Of a stretch of 64,000 nt of DNA, positions 24,521 through 34,636 are shown piece after piece; the stretch's first letter is position 1, and each line of letters starts with the position of its first letter. The notes beneath the pieces are model-generated. The model did no database searches and was not told where the DNA came from. It was given only the letters and a program-made list of their open reading frames with translations. The position numbers and the translations under genes are program-made. This stretch comes from Lonicera japonica (Eukaryota > Streptophyta > Magnoliopsida > Dipsacales > Caprifoliaceae): assembly GCA_021464415.1 (NCBI GenBank), contig CM038465.1, forward strand, positions 81,936,919-82,000,918, given 5' to 3'.

Positions 24521-26435
24521 ATGTGGAGTATATCGAGATTTCTGGAGAAAGTTTATATGATGGCTGAAGGAGGATCTCGTTATTGTTCTAAGAAAACCGA
24601 TGATATCTGCGGCGATGCTTGCGATGAGGTATTTTTCCCTTTTCTCGCTTACTCTTTATATATATATGACGATTTCTGATGTATATTGTGGTTGATTGAT
24701 CTAACTGTTTAATTGATTTTAGTTTTTGTCCTTTTTGTTTTCATTATGTGGATTTGCTTCCAGCAATGTTTGAGATTCATTATTTTCAATTCAGGGGTCT
24801 GGGAATTTAATCAGCATAGATATCTCATTGGAAGTTCTGAATTAATTCTTCCTTTTCTATGATTTGTCTTTTGCCCTCAATTTCATAGGCTCTGGTTTAT
24901 AGGTCTATCTTTCCTTCAATTCACGGCATGGTTATTCTATTTATTCAATAAACGTATGTCTTTATGTACGTTTGATTCAAATTTATGTTTGCACAAAAAA
25001 ACTTTGCATGGAAAATTCCTTGAAATTTGGTTTAATCATTGTATATATTGGTTTGGTTGGCTTGCAATTTGGTGGGTTTTCTTTATATCCCACCTTTCCC
25101 CTTCACCTCTTTTCTCTTTTGGCGCTATTAAGTTATGCGCCACATAGCTAAAAAACATATCTTCAACATGAATTTTGCAATGCTTAAGCAGTTTTTCGGC
25201 CTGGTTTTAGTTGTTTTTACCTTTTAAAGTGACTTTTGAAAGATGGTTGTTTGCTTGGTGGTTGCATTTTCTTTTTACATGTATGCTTTTGTGTCTTCCT
25301 TCATTTTGAGCCTTAGAAATGTGGTCCTTTTTTGCAGGAATCGGGCCAAACTTTGAGCATGTCAAGATTACGATGTGTTCTACGTGGACTGGATTTAAAA
25401 ACCTACATCTTTATATTCCTTCTGATCCCAACATGCGTCTTCGGTTTGTACATGCACGGCCAAAAGATCTCTTACTTTTTGCGGCCATTATGGGAATCGC
25501 CGCCCAAACCCTTCCATGAAATTCCCCACTATTATCATGAGAATGTGTCAATGGAAAATCTATGCAAGCTTCATGGTTGGGGAATCCGCGAGTCCCCCAG
25601 ACGCGTGTTCGATGCAGTGCTGTTCAATAACGAAGTGGACCTCCTTACAATAAGATGGAAAGAACTGTATCCCTATGTAACAGAGTTTGTTCTCCTTGAG
25701 TCGAATTCAACATTTACAGGTTTGCCAAAGCCCCTAGTCTTTGCCAGCAATTCAGATCAGTTCAAGTTTATCGAGTCAAGGTTGACCTATGGGAATATTC
25801 CGGGAAGATTGAAGAAAGGTGAAAACCCGTTTATCGAGGAGGCTTATCAGCGACTAGCATTGGATTATCTTCTCAAACAAGCGGGAATTCAAGACGATGA
25901 CCTTTTGTTAATGTCTGATGTTGACGAGATACCCAGTAGACACACTATCAATCTCTTGAGGTGGTGTGATGACATACCTCCAGTTCTTCATCTTCGGTTG
26001 AAGAACTATCTATATTCATTTGAGTTTCTTCTTGACAATAATAGCTGGAGAGCTTCGATCCATGTGTATCAGTCGGGTAAAACAAGGTATGCACATTATC
26101 GCCAGTCAAACGAGATCTTAGCAGATGCGGGGTGGCATTGTAGCTTTTGCTTCCGGCGTATCAGCGAGTTCGTATTTAAGATGAAAGCATACAGTCATTT
26201 CGACAGAGTGAGGTTTTCTAACTATTTGAACCCTAAAAGGGTTCAGAAAGTAATTTGCAAAGGGGCTGACCTATTTGATATGCTACCAGAGGAGTACACG
26301 TTCAAGGACATCATAGGTAAAATGGGGCCCATTCCGCATTCTTACTCTGCTGTTCATCTTCCTTCGTATCTATTAGAGAATGCTGACAAGTACAAGTTTC
26401 TCTTGCCCGGTAACTGCATACGAGAAAGTGGCTGA
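24521..26435 (+). CDS. GT17 family beta-1,4-mannosyl-glycoprotein N-acetylglucosaminyltransferase-like protein
   Basis: Two coding exons, 24521-24628 and 25338-26435, joined in phase 0 across a 709-bp intron (GAG|GT...TGCAG|GA), giving 401 residues. Exon 1 encodes the short cytosolic tail with the [12 protein letters not shown] motif typical of plant family members. Exon 2 begins ESGQT. A type II signal anchor lies at about residues 57-76, with the lumenal catalytic region after it. An acidic DVDE motif near residues 230-233 ([10 protein letters not shown]) is the probable metal/nucleotide-sugar site, and the protein ends [11 protein letters not shown]. By family knowledge it is a Golgi glycosyltransferase resembling the bisecting GlcNAc transferase of animals; the plant substrate is unsettled. 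Length and conservation match Arabidopsis At1g12990 and At1g67880 (recalled). About 450 bp of A/G-rich leader precede the start. G-boxes lie upstream. Confidence 0.96.
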
Positions 26436-27053
26436 TCACCTTGAGGGCTTCAATCCTTGTATTTGCAAAGGTGGGAGGAGGTGGTGCAGCTAGCAGGACA
26501 TCTGGCGAGGGTGTTTTTTTGTTCCAATGATGACTGCGGGTGTGTTAGTGTCACAAATGCGATTTTAAATGGGTGACAATATTTATATTCATTCTTTCAG
26601 ATACGTCTTTCGGAAGGTTGAGTGGCTTCTTGGGATTTATCGGGTGATGATATTATGTAAATAAATTTTTATTAGGTTTTGGTGTTCATTCAGATGGAGC
26701 ATCCGTATCCATATCCATATGTCCATTTGAAGAGTGGGAAGAGCTTATTGTGATAGAGAAGAACAATTTGCTGTTGGGGTGCCCATGTATTACCATGCGT
26801 TGGTATGTCATCTTGTTCACCTCCTCCAGTTCTCATGTGCGCTCCTTACCCAGTTCATACACTTTTGACAGTTTCAGGCTTTTGCTTATATATTAGGAAA
26901 TTTTGATTTGAGACTAATCTATTCATATATTTGTTTTAAACATTTGTGTGTTCTTTATTTACTTGCTTGCTGGGTTGTGCTTCCGTTTTTCTTTTCTTTC
27001 TTTCATACTTTCTTACTTTCTTTCTTTTGTGTCTCTCTTTTTACCAACTCTTA

Positions 27054-27292
27054 GGGTCTACGTCCATTTGATAATAACATGGAAAAGGAAAAGGAAAATA
27101 TTTTGTAACTTTTTCCATGAAATTTTTTTCTTTGATAGTTGAGAAAGAAAAAAATTCCACAAAAAATAATGAAGGATGGGGATCTATTCATAAAAATGAG
27201 CAGAGTGCATCTCATCACATGTATCAATTTGTTTTCCATCTTTTAAAAGTGATTTTTTATTTTTATTTTTCATGTTGTCATCAAACGGAGAC
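27054..27292. mobile_element. Tourist-like MITE, family B
   Basis: The 239-bp element is flanked by TTA on both sides (27051-27053 and 27293-27295). The ends are GGGTCTACGTCCATTTGATAA and the inverse of GTCTCCGTTTGATGACAAC. Same family as 21358-21658. It lies about 620 bp downstream of the GT17 stop codon, so it may sit in or just beyond the 3' UTR. Confidence 0.7.
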
Positions 27293-27295
27293 TTA

Positions 27296-29951
27296 ATATA
27301 TAAGCCCTTTTTATCTAATCGAAGGGGGTAGGTATAGCCGTATAGCAAGAAGCTCTGCCAACTGCCAACAGGTATTGACAGATAGATTTACAGATATTTT
27401 GAGGCTGGAAGTGTTCATCATTTTTATTTTATTTTTTATTGAAAGAGGAAAATGTCAAATGATGGAGCATCTGATACCCCTGTTTTTATGTTTAAACTAT
27501 TCCAAGGGATTTTTAATGCATTGAGGTTGGCATCATCTTGCCTGATGATACACTTGGTTGCGCTATAATCATTGACAACTATATCCATATGTAGTAGGGT
27601 ATTGTTTTTAACAGAATGGAAAAAAATATTATAGAAGAAAAGAGTTAATATTACAGGACCCTCCTATGCGGCATAAAGTTGTAGTAGGGTGTTGTTGATA
27701 GAGATATACGAGGAGCAATCATGGAGTATCTGTAGCACCACCTATAAAAGAAACGTAAATGAGGAAACAGATACAATAAAATTCGTTCCAGAGTAGAAAG
27801 ATCTCCAAAAAAAACATTCCAGGACTCACAAATCCTCTCCCCCATAGATTTAGTTGAACTGCTGGTACTCAAATATGTGTAATGTTCATGTATGAAATAT
27901 TTGTGCCTGGTGGGTGAAGTTTTTGTATGCTTTGAACAAGTAAAATGAGGAAGTTAATAATAATCAACCGTTCATGGCAAGTTTTACTCTTTCTAGGCTT
28001 CAACCGCTATTTATTATTATGTTATTAGGGTATACCCGTGCAAAGTGAAATAAATAAAATCTAGTAATAGGAAAAAAAAAAATAACATGCGATTAATCTA
28101 AATCAACAAATTTCAGTAAGTATATATTGAACAACTAAAACAAATGTTTACTTCTCATGCTAGAAAAACTAAAAATAATCGTAGTCTTTTTATTATATTC
28201 TAATCTTAACAAATTAAACTCAACGTTAGATGTTAAAACAATCCAATTGTATCGATCACATACTGTGAACGTATAGAGTTTGTGTTCTTTTTATAAAATT
28301 TTGAAATCATTAGATTTTAAAATCTCATGATTTTTAATTTAGGTGTTCTTTTAAAAATATATATATAAATTTTCAAAATACAGTTGTGGAAGTTGAGTTT
28401 AAGTGGGATTTTTATCTATTTTAGTATTTTAGTTGAAAAGAAAAGTATTAGTGACCGATAATAAGGGAGATATATGATTAAAAAGAGATTGATGAAATTC
28501 AAACTTTGTATTTCAATATGGAATTCCAAAATCCCAACATTTTGAGCAAATTTTGAAATCACGTAATTCACAAAATTTTAAAATTTGATGGAATTTTAAA
28601 ATATTAAGATTTATCGTAAAGAACACTCTTAAATTATATAAATCACATGATTTACCAAATCCTATCTCAAAATCATGCGAAAAGAGCATACCTTAGTTGA
28701 TTTTAAATATATAAATTTTATTAAAATTTGAATTTTTTATTTAAAGTTATGAAATTTAAATTAAAAAAAAAATTATTAGTATGTAAGAGTTTATTGTGTG
28801 TAATATTATTTGTGAGAGTGTTTTATCTTTGAATTGGCATGTTGATGTGTGTACAAAACTCATCAAATAGCGTACAATCAAAGCATACCATAACATGTAT
28901 ATTTTTAGCCATTGAATTTTTATACATTTTGAAAAAAAATAATTGGTCAAAAATGTTATTTTATAATATAGTATATATGATATTCCTCTTTTTGCTGGAA
29001 ATTACTATAATTTGTTTGTGGTCAGTCTATGATTGACCTTTCTATAAGTTGACTTGACTGGCGAGCCGAGTCAAAAATATTTCTATGGAGGTGGGGTTTA
29101 GTATTAATTAACCTTTGAAGTTTGAAGGGAATTATTTAAATACAATTGTGTTTGTGTTTCTTCCAAAAACTGAAGGAGATCAAACCCCTAACCTGTATAC
29201 GTAGTTTTTCTTTCTTTGAACAACAATTGTAATACTAATACTGGAATACAGGCATGAATCTAACTCAACAAATTACGCTCATATACGAACTTGAAGAATT
29301 GTGCATAGCGGAATTCCATCATCATATTACCCCTTGCCTTTTCAGTAAATCACTCATTAGAGTAGGCGACCAATTGTCAAAGAAGCACAAGTTGAGTCCA
29401 CCAACAATCATACTCAAAACACAAATTTCCTTTTTTGGTGAACCGGAAACAAAACAAAACAAAAAAAAAAAAATTAAGGCCGGACATAGCAAAAAAAATT
29501 CTTGGAAATTTCTCTTTTTGGTGAGCTCAAAACATAAATTTCACTTCATATCAAAACTAAAATGAGTTTATAGTAGGCAATTATAAAATTTTTGGCTAAA
29601 CTACATAAGATATCAGAATCACAAGTTCATCAACCACAAACCCTTACTCTTGTTTTTTGTGTCTGCTCATCAACCAGGGGTGAAACTTTATCGGATTCTT
29701 GGTTTGCCCTCACTAATCAACCTTCAACTGGTTTATTCAAATATAAGAACAACTATAATTTGTTATAAATTCCCATGAAAAAAAATCGAAAGTAAGTTTC
29801 ATGTACAGACCAGATATGTGAACCCTCATTTTATAAAATTAGTGGGTTAACTTATACTGATGTACGTCGGCAGCCTTAAAATTTACTAGGTTTGTCAAAC
29901 CATTGCATAGATGATGATGATGCAGATCATGTCATTCATGTTTCAAGAATG
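27296..29951. other. Intergenic, no gene recognised
   Basis: AT-rich. Open frames (for example 29254-29565) have no domain and end in poly-Lys from A tracts. Nothing further is identified. Confidence 0.5.
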
Positions 29952-30422
29952 GGGTGTGTTTGATAGGCGTTATTTTTCCTAGAAATTAATATGATTTTTC
30001 CACCTAAGTTGCTACATTTTGTGTGTTTGGGTTTTTTTTTTTTCCTACAGTTGTTATGTTCCCAAATTTATGGTTAATTTAGAATATAAAATAATAAAAA
30101 ATTACCTTTATTTCATGTATAAAAAAATCACTCACGTCTCATATTCCATGGAGAAAAGGTAGATGTTCCATGGAAAAATGTACAAATTTCATGGAAAATA
30201 ATAGATATCAAACAATAAAAGTTGGAAAAAGTGACAATTTTCATGAAAAATAATGGCTATCAAAAACTAAAAGATGAAAAAGTACAATATTTTTTAGGTA
30301 GAAAATTAAGGTAATCAAACCCATTTAATTGACATTTTTCATACAACTAATTCTAGACAATTCAATTGCTTAAAACTTATTTTCTTTCCATGCAAGTTTT
30401 ATGCTTGTAATCAAACGCAATT
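29952..30422. mobile_element. Tourist-like MITE, family A (degenerate, reverse orientation)
   Basis: Left end GGGTGTGTTTGATAGGCG; right end is the inverse of TGCGTTTGATTACAAGC. The right half (CTAGACAATTCAATTGC, CATGCAAG) is the reverse of the start of the 12481-13014 element. No clear TTA duplication remains. Boundaries approximate. Confidence 0.6.
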
Positions 30423-30900
30423 TAAATGATTCCCCTTAATACATCGACGGCTGATGATGTAGATTCCTTGCACCACTAAAACTAAAGAAAAATTTATCGG
30501 CCAGTATCAATGTTATCGTAGGTGCTAATTAATGAGTATTTATGATAACATATTACAAAACATTCACCAGGTAAACCTAGTTTTCGCTTAAACTGTGTAG
30601 ACTCGCATTCCTGTTCATTTAAATGAATGCATCTCGTATTCTGTGGAAGAAAAAGCAAAACAAAACAAAACTAACACTTCATTAGATTCCTCACAAGTTG
30701 GGAATAAAGTTGTAAGAACCTTTTCCCTTTCAATTACAGTACCAAGTCAATCTATTACCGTCGAAAGTGCGGCACTCGATCAGCATGGACGCAAGTATAT
30801 CCTCACATAACAACTACCAAACCCCTACAAATAGCATTTTATAATCCTCTAAAACTTAAAAAGCATCAAACTTTCAAGGCAAATCTCACCCAAAAAAAAA

Positions 30901-31446
30901 ATGGTTATCCAAACCGAGATATACCCTGGCTTCGGCTACCAAGTGCAGCAGACCTACACGGCTCTCCAGGATGGCTACTACTCGCCAAATGACCATTATG
31001 GCCATGTCTCAAATGACCGTTACTGCCAAGGCTCTGGCAAGCTCATGCCAACTTCTCCGCACATCACTAGCACTCCAGTTCTGAAGCCTAGTGGTGGCTA
31101 TGGTCAGTACCATGATGGTTGGTTTGACACAAGCAAGCCCCAACACGGCTCTAATAGCACGACTACCGAGCACTACAACCACGGCTCAAACGGACAAATC
31201 CCAACTTACGATAACTATGATGCCTCTAAGTACAGTGGGGGTTACTCAAACAACCATGAAATGGGCAACAGTGGATATGGGACTTATCATGGGATGCAAG
31301 CTCCAATGGGAGTAAATACGATGGAACCAATTAATAAATACGAGTATGAGTATAGCAGCCCGGCTAAGCCTACCATCAACCACAATTCCAACGGGATGCA
31401 AAGTGGTTACAGGACGGTGTGGGAAACTAAGAATATTGATGATTAA
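30901..31446 (+). CDS. Small disordered Gly/Tyr/Asn/Ser/His-rich protein, function unknown
   Basis: Single-exon frame of 181 residues with an AAAATGG start context, a preceding A-tract leader and a 3' region with AATAAA-like signals (31589-31600). I do not recognise the protein. The N-terminus MVIQTEIYPGFGYQVQQ is followed by Tyr-Gly-rich and His-Tyr-rich segments (GGYGQYHDGW, EHYNHGSNG, SGGYSNNHE, NSGYGTYHG) and a charged C-terminus ending VWETKNIDD. There is no signal peptide or transmembrane segment. Composition predicts intrinsic disorder. Codon-level regularity and a good start context argue for a real gene. The corresponding Arabidopsis interval is remembered as containing short Gly-rich proteins, so a fast-evolving syntenic homologue is possible. 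Confidence 0.75.
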   Translation: MVIQTEIYPGFGYQVQQTYTALQDGYYSPNDHYGHVSNDRYCQGSGKLMPTSPHITSTPVLKPSGGYGQYHDGWFDTSKPQHGSNSTTTEHYNHGSNGQIPTYDNYDASKYSGGYSNNHEMGNSGYGTYHGMQAPMGVNTMEPINKYEYEYSSPAKPTINHNSNGMQSGYRTVWETKNIDD

Positions 31447-31726
31447 GAATGGACATATCCCATGAGATTGATGCTACATATATAAGAAAGAAGGGATTGC
31501 TGCTTAATGCAATATGGCTTTGGCAAATAGCTGCACCAATTGCTCTCTTAAATAATGTTCTAGATGCTTATGTAATAAATTATGTAGTTAAATAAATAAA
31601 AACTCCCACAGTATTCTCCTTCAAGATTTCAAAATGAAAGACTATAGTTGAAATTGGTTTGAACACACAGAAAACTGGAGAAATTTAAGATGACAATAAG
31701 CAAAAAACTCAGCTGTTTGTTTATCA

Positions 31727-31798
31727 AGGGCCCAACCGGGTTCGAACCCGTGACCTCTTGATCTGCAGTGAAATGCTCTATCACTGAGCTATGGACCC
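31727..31798 (-). tRNA. tRNA-Cys(GCA)-like gene, probably degenerate
   Basis: The minus-strand sequence begins GGGTCCATAGCTCAGTGATA and has the CTGCAGA anticodon loop (anticodon GCA) and a TTCGAAC T-loop. The acceptor stem GGGTCCA / TGGGCCC pairs with one G-U, and the last base is T. Compared with the usual plant tRNA-Cys there are three differences at structural positions: the second G of the D-loop GG pair is A, the anticodon stem has a C-C mismatch (TTTCA / TCAAG), and the T-stem has a G-G mismatch (ACGGG / CCGGT). It may be a pseudogene or a SINE-like copy. Confidence 0.8.
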
Positions 31799-32375
31799 AT
31801 TTTACTACCCGGTTTTTAGTCCTATGATAATTCATATACTATCGATTTTTCAGCCAAATGCTCACTTAATTTGATAAATCTATAATATATTATAAAAACA
31901 CGACGGAATACAATCGTCATTGAAGCTGTGTCATACTTTCACTTTCCAATTGTGCCTCTGTTATCTTCTTTTTTTCATAAAAAATATACTCACTGCGCTA
32001 AGCACAACCACTCAACCACTTGATATATTTGTTAATTATTATTATTTATTTATTTTCAAATTTAATTTGTGTGCAGGATAATCTAGTAAAATAAATATCA
32101 GATCCTGATTTATGAAATAAACAACCCATCACAACTAATGAAACTCATATATGCATTCATACAAGCTGTACACTTTACAGATTCAAATGCGAAATGAAGG
32201 GCAGAAAAAGAATGACATATAATCTCCTTAATCACTACACAAAGCTAATGACTATATTCGTTCTAGAATAAAGAAAATAGTTCTGGGAAATATAAAAGCA
32301 GAAAAGAAAGTTAGATACAAATTAAATACAATCATAAGTAGCAATCCCAGTCCAAAATTTTTTATGGATGTTAAA

Positions 32376-33695
32376 TTAATAATCTGCAAATTCTGCACTC
32401 TGAATAGCAGTAAGAGCAGCCTCTTCCTCTTTATCATCCAAAGCAAGAGCAAAGTACTGATTCCTCTCTTGTGGTTGGAACAAATAAAACATGGCCACAT
32501 AGAACCCAAGTGTAGCAATCTCCACAATTGCCTGACAAAACCACTGGTTCTTATAATCAAAATACAGTCTCAGAAAATATATGCTGTACCTTGTAAAATA
32601 CATGTAAATCACCAATGCTATATAAAAGTCCCTAAATAGCCTCAATTTCTTCAAATTCGTAGCCGCCCTCCCGTCCAATTTTGAGGTCTCTCTCAGTGCT
32701 CGGATCGACCACGTGACCGGAATCATAATAACGAAGCAACAGATAATGTCAACAAAAGCAAAACCCGTAAGCCAAAACTCGTAGTTCTTGCCCGAGGGAC
32801 CGCTTTCCCCCATCATTATGTAAGCAATATTGACAAAAACCTGGAGGGGGATCCCAAACATTAACACATTCTTTTCTTTATCTTGCAAGAATGGCTTCAA
32901 AAATGACCAGCCAGTCCCGATCAAGACTGTTACTGTAAACAATAGCAATGCTCTTATTGATCGGAACGTGTAGAACAATAGCTCCCATCCACGCGGGGTG
33001 CCGGTGACTTTTACGTGGTACTTGTCCTCAGCCGCAAAGAGGAGGTTAAGAGCTTTCATTGCAAGTAGTATGGACATTAGAATGTGGATTTTGTTGACAA
33101 ATGGTTTGTTTTTTTGGCACAAGTGGATCCAGATTATTAGGAAGGGGATGTAACAGAGTGAGAGGGTGAAGAAGAGAGCGGGTAATTGGGTTTCGCCATC
33201 GGGGAGATAATCTTTTTTGCCGTTCGAATCGAGATTGTAGGATTCAAAGTGAACGATCATGGAAACAGAGGTTTGAGGGACACAATTGGCGAAGACCAAG
33301 ACGTATTGGTTGGGTTTGGTGACGGAGATAGTTTTGTGGAGGGAGGATTGAGGGGGAGGAGAGAGGCCGGCGAGGGTGGAGATTATGGTGATGTGGGGGT
33401 TATCGAGGATGCAAATTTCTGAGGAGACTTCGGTTGATATGGGGGCGATGAAGAATCCGAAGGCAGAGGAATTGGTTGGAGATTCGGCGGTGGTGGCATT
33501 GGTGGTGGTGACGGATACGGAGGATATGGAAATCGAGATGTGGCCGGTTTTTGTGAACCCGAATTCCTCGAATTCGATCATTTCTCGGGAGTCATCCGAT
33601 ATTTTGACGGTTTTGATGTCAGCGGTTGTGGATGGGAGGAGGAGGAGGAGGAGGGCCAAGGAGACATGGTGGTGGTGGGTGGTGGTCTTTTGCAT
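32376..33695 (-). CDS. Lung seven-transmembrane receptor family protein (CAND6/CAND7-like, GOST family)
   Basis: Intronless frame of 439 residues. A His-rich start leads into a Leu-rich signal peptide (about 1-25, cleavage near TTA-D). A lumenal/extracellular domain follows (about 26-168) with Asn-X-Ser/Thr sites and two Cys pairs. Seven hydrophobic segments lie near residues 171-193, 203-222, 236-264, 277-295, 306-328, 354-379 and 384-406, with a short acidic cytosolic tail ending EFADY. The family, named in plants as candidate G-protein-coupled receptors (CAND6/CAND7), is related to the GOST Golgi/seven-TM proteins; the ligand is unknown. It lies upstream of, and on the same strand as, CSK, 0.94 kb away. 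The large antisense frames at 33186-33853 are artefacts of this gene's G/T-rich complement. Confidence 0.92.
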   Translation of the reverse strand: MQKTTTHHHHVSLALLLLLLPSTTADIKTVKISDDSREMIEFEEFGFTKTGHISISISSVSVTTTNATTAESPTNSSAFGFFIAPISTEVSSEICILDNPHITIISTLAGLSPPPQSSLHKTISVTKPNQYVLVFANCVPQTSVSMIVHFESYNLDSNGKKDYLPDGETQLPALFFTLSLCYIPFLIIWIHLCQKNKPFVNKIHILMSILLAMKALNLLFAAEDKYHVKVTGTPRGWELLFYTFRSIRALLLFTVTVLIGTGWSFLKPFLQDKEKNVLMFGIPLQVFVNIAYIMMGESGPSGKNYEFWLTGFAFVDIICCFVIMIPVTWSIRALRETSKLDGRAATNLKKLRLFRDFYIALVIYMYFTRYSIYFLRLYFDYKNQWFCQAIVEIATLGFYVAMFYLFQPQERNQYFALALDDKEEEAALTAIQSAEFADY

Positions 33696-34636
33696 GTTAT
33701 TGGACAGGTATATATCCGCGGCAAGTGATGGCCAGTGGTTGTTGTGGTGGAGGGATAGGTGGAATGGAGATGAGAGGAAGCGAATGAGAAATGGAGGGAA
33801 GATGAGTTAAATAATTGAAAGAGGATATGCATGCATGACGGAGAGTGCCTCAATGATGGCCACCGAGCAAATTAAAGTGCCCTTTTAGGATGGGTGGTAG
33901 TCCGAAACACTATCATCTTGTAGGCAAATTGTTTTAGGCATAATTATATTTATATAAAACGGGTCGTCTAAGTCTCTAAGACATGATTTACATACTCTCC
34001 GGTCCGACTTTGTCTATTACTTTTCTTCTAAATATAATATAACATTATGTTTCTAAAAATTCTCTTAATGGTAAAATTATTTAAAAATATGAATTAGGTC
34101 ATCACAATATATATATATAGTGATGACTACCGTCTAAAATATGAATTAGGTCATCTCAATTTTTATGTTGTGACTACCGTCTAACTATCATTTGATACAG
34201 GGAAGGAAGTGTTAAGAGTAAGAATCACACTCAACTGGTTATCAATTTTCTCTGCTTTTTCCATTCACTTCACAATTATCCAATTGGTCATTCTCGGAAT
34301 CTTGAATTTTATTTTCCCAAAAGGGTCAAGCCGAAAGCACACAACTTGCACTCGATATATAAGTTCCAGAAAAAGTTCACATACACTTGAATTCTATTTT
34401 ATTTCAACAATTTTAGGTTTTACTTTTTACTACGGATGACTCGTTCATACCATGATACATCATTTATAAAAATACAAACACCACAATCATCCTACAGACG
34501 CTTAGTTAGTTACAAATTCTAGCTGGAACAAGAGACCCACCACCCTCGGCATAAATAGCATATTCTGTACAAAACTGTTGACACTACGATCGCCAAGGAC
34601 ATCCAATCATAACCCCACCCATCGCATAGATGAATT

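Noticed and set aside
33186..33853. Long plus-strand frames (for example 33376-33810, 144 residues)
   Set aside because: Antisense to the signal peptide and ectodomain of the CAND-like gene; Gly/Arg/Val/Trp-rich composition arises from its complement.
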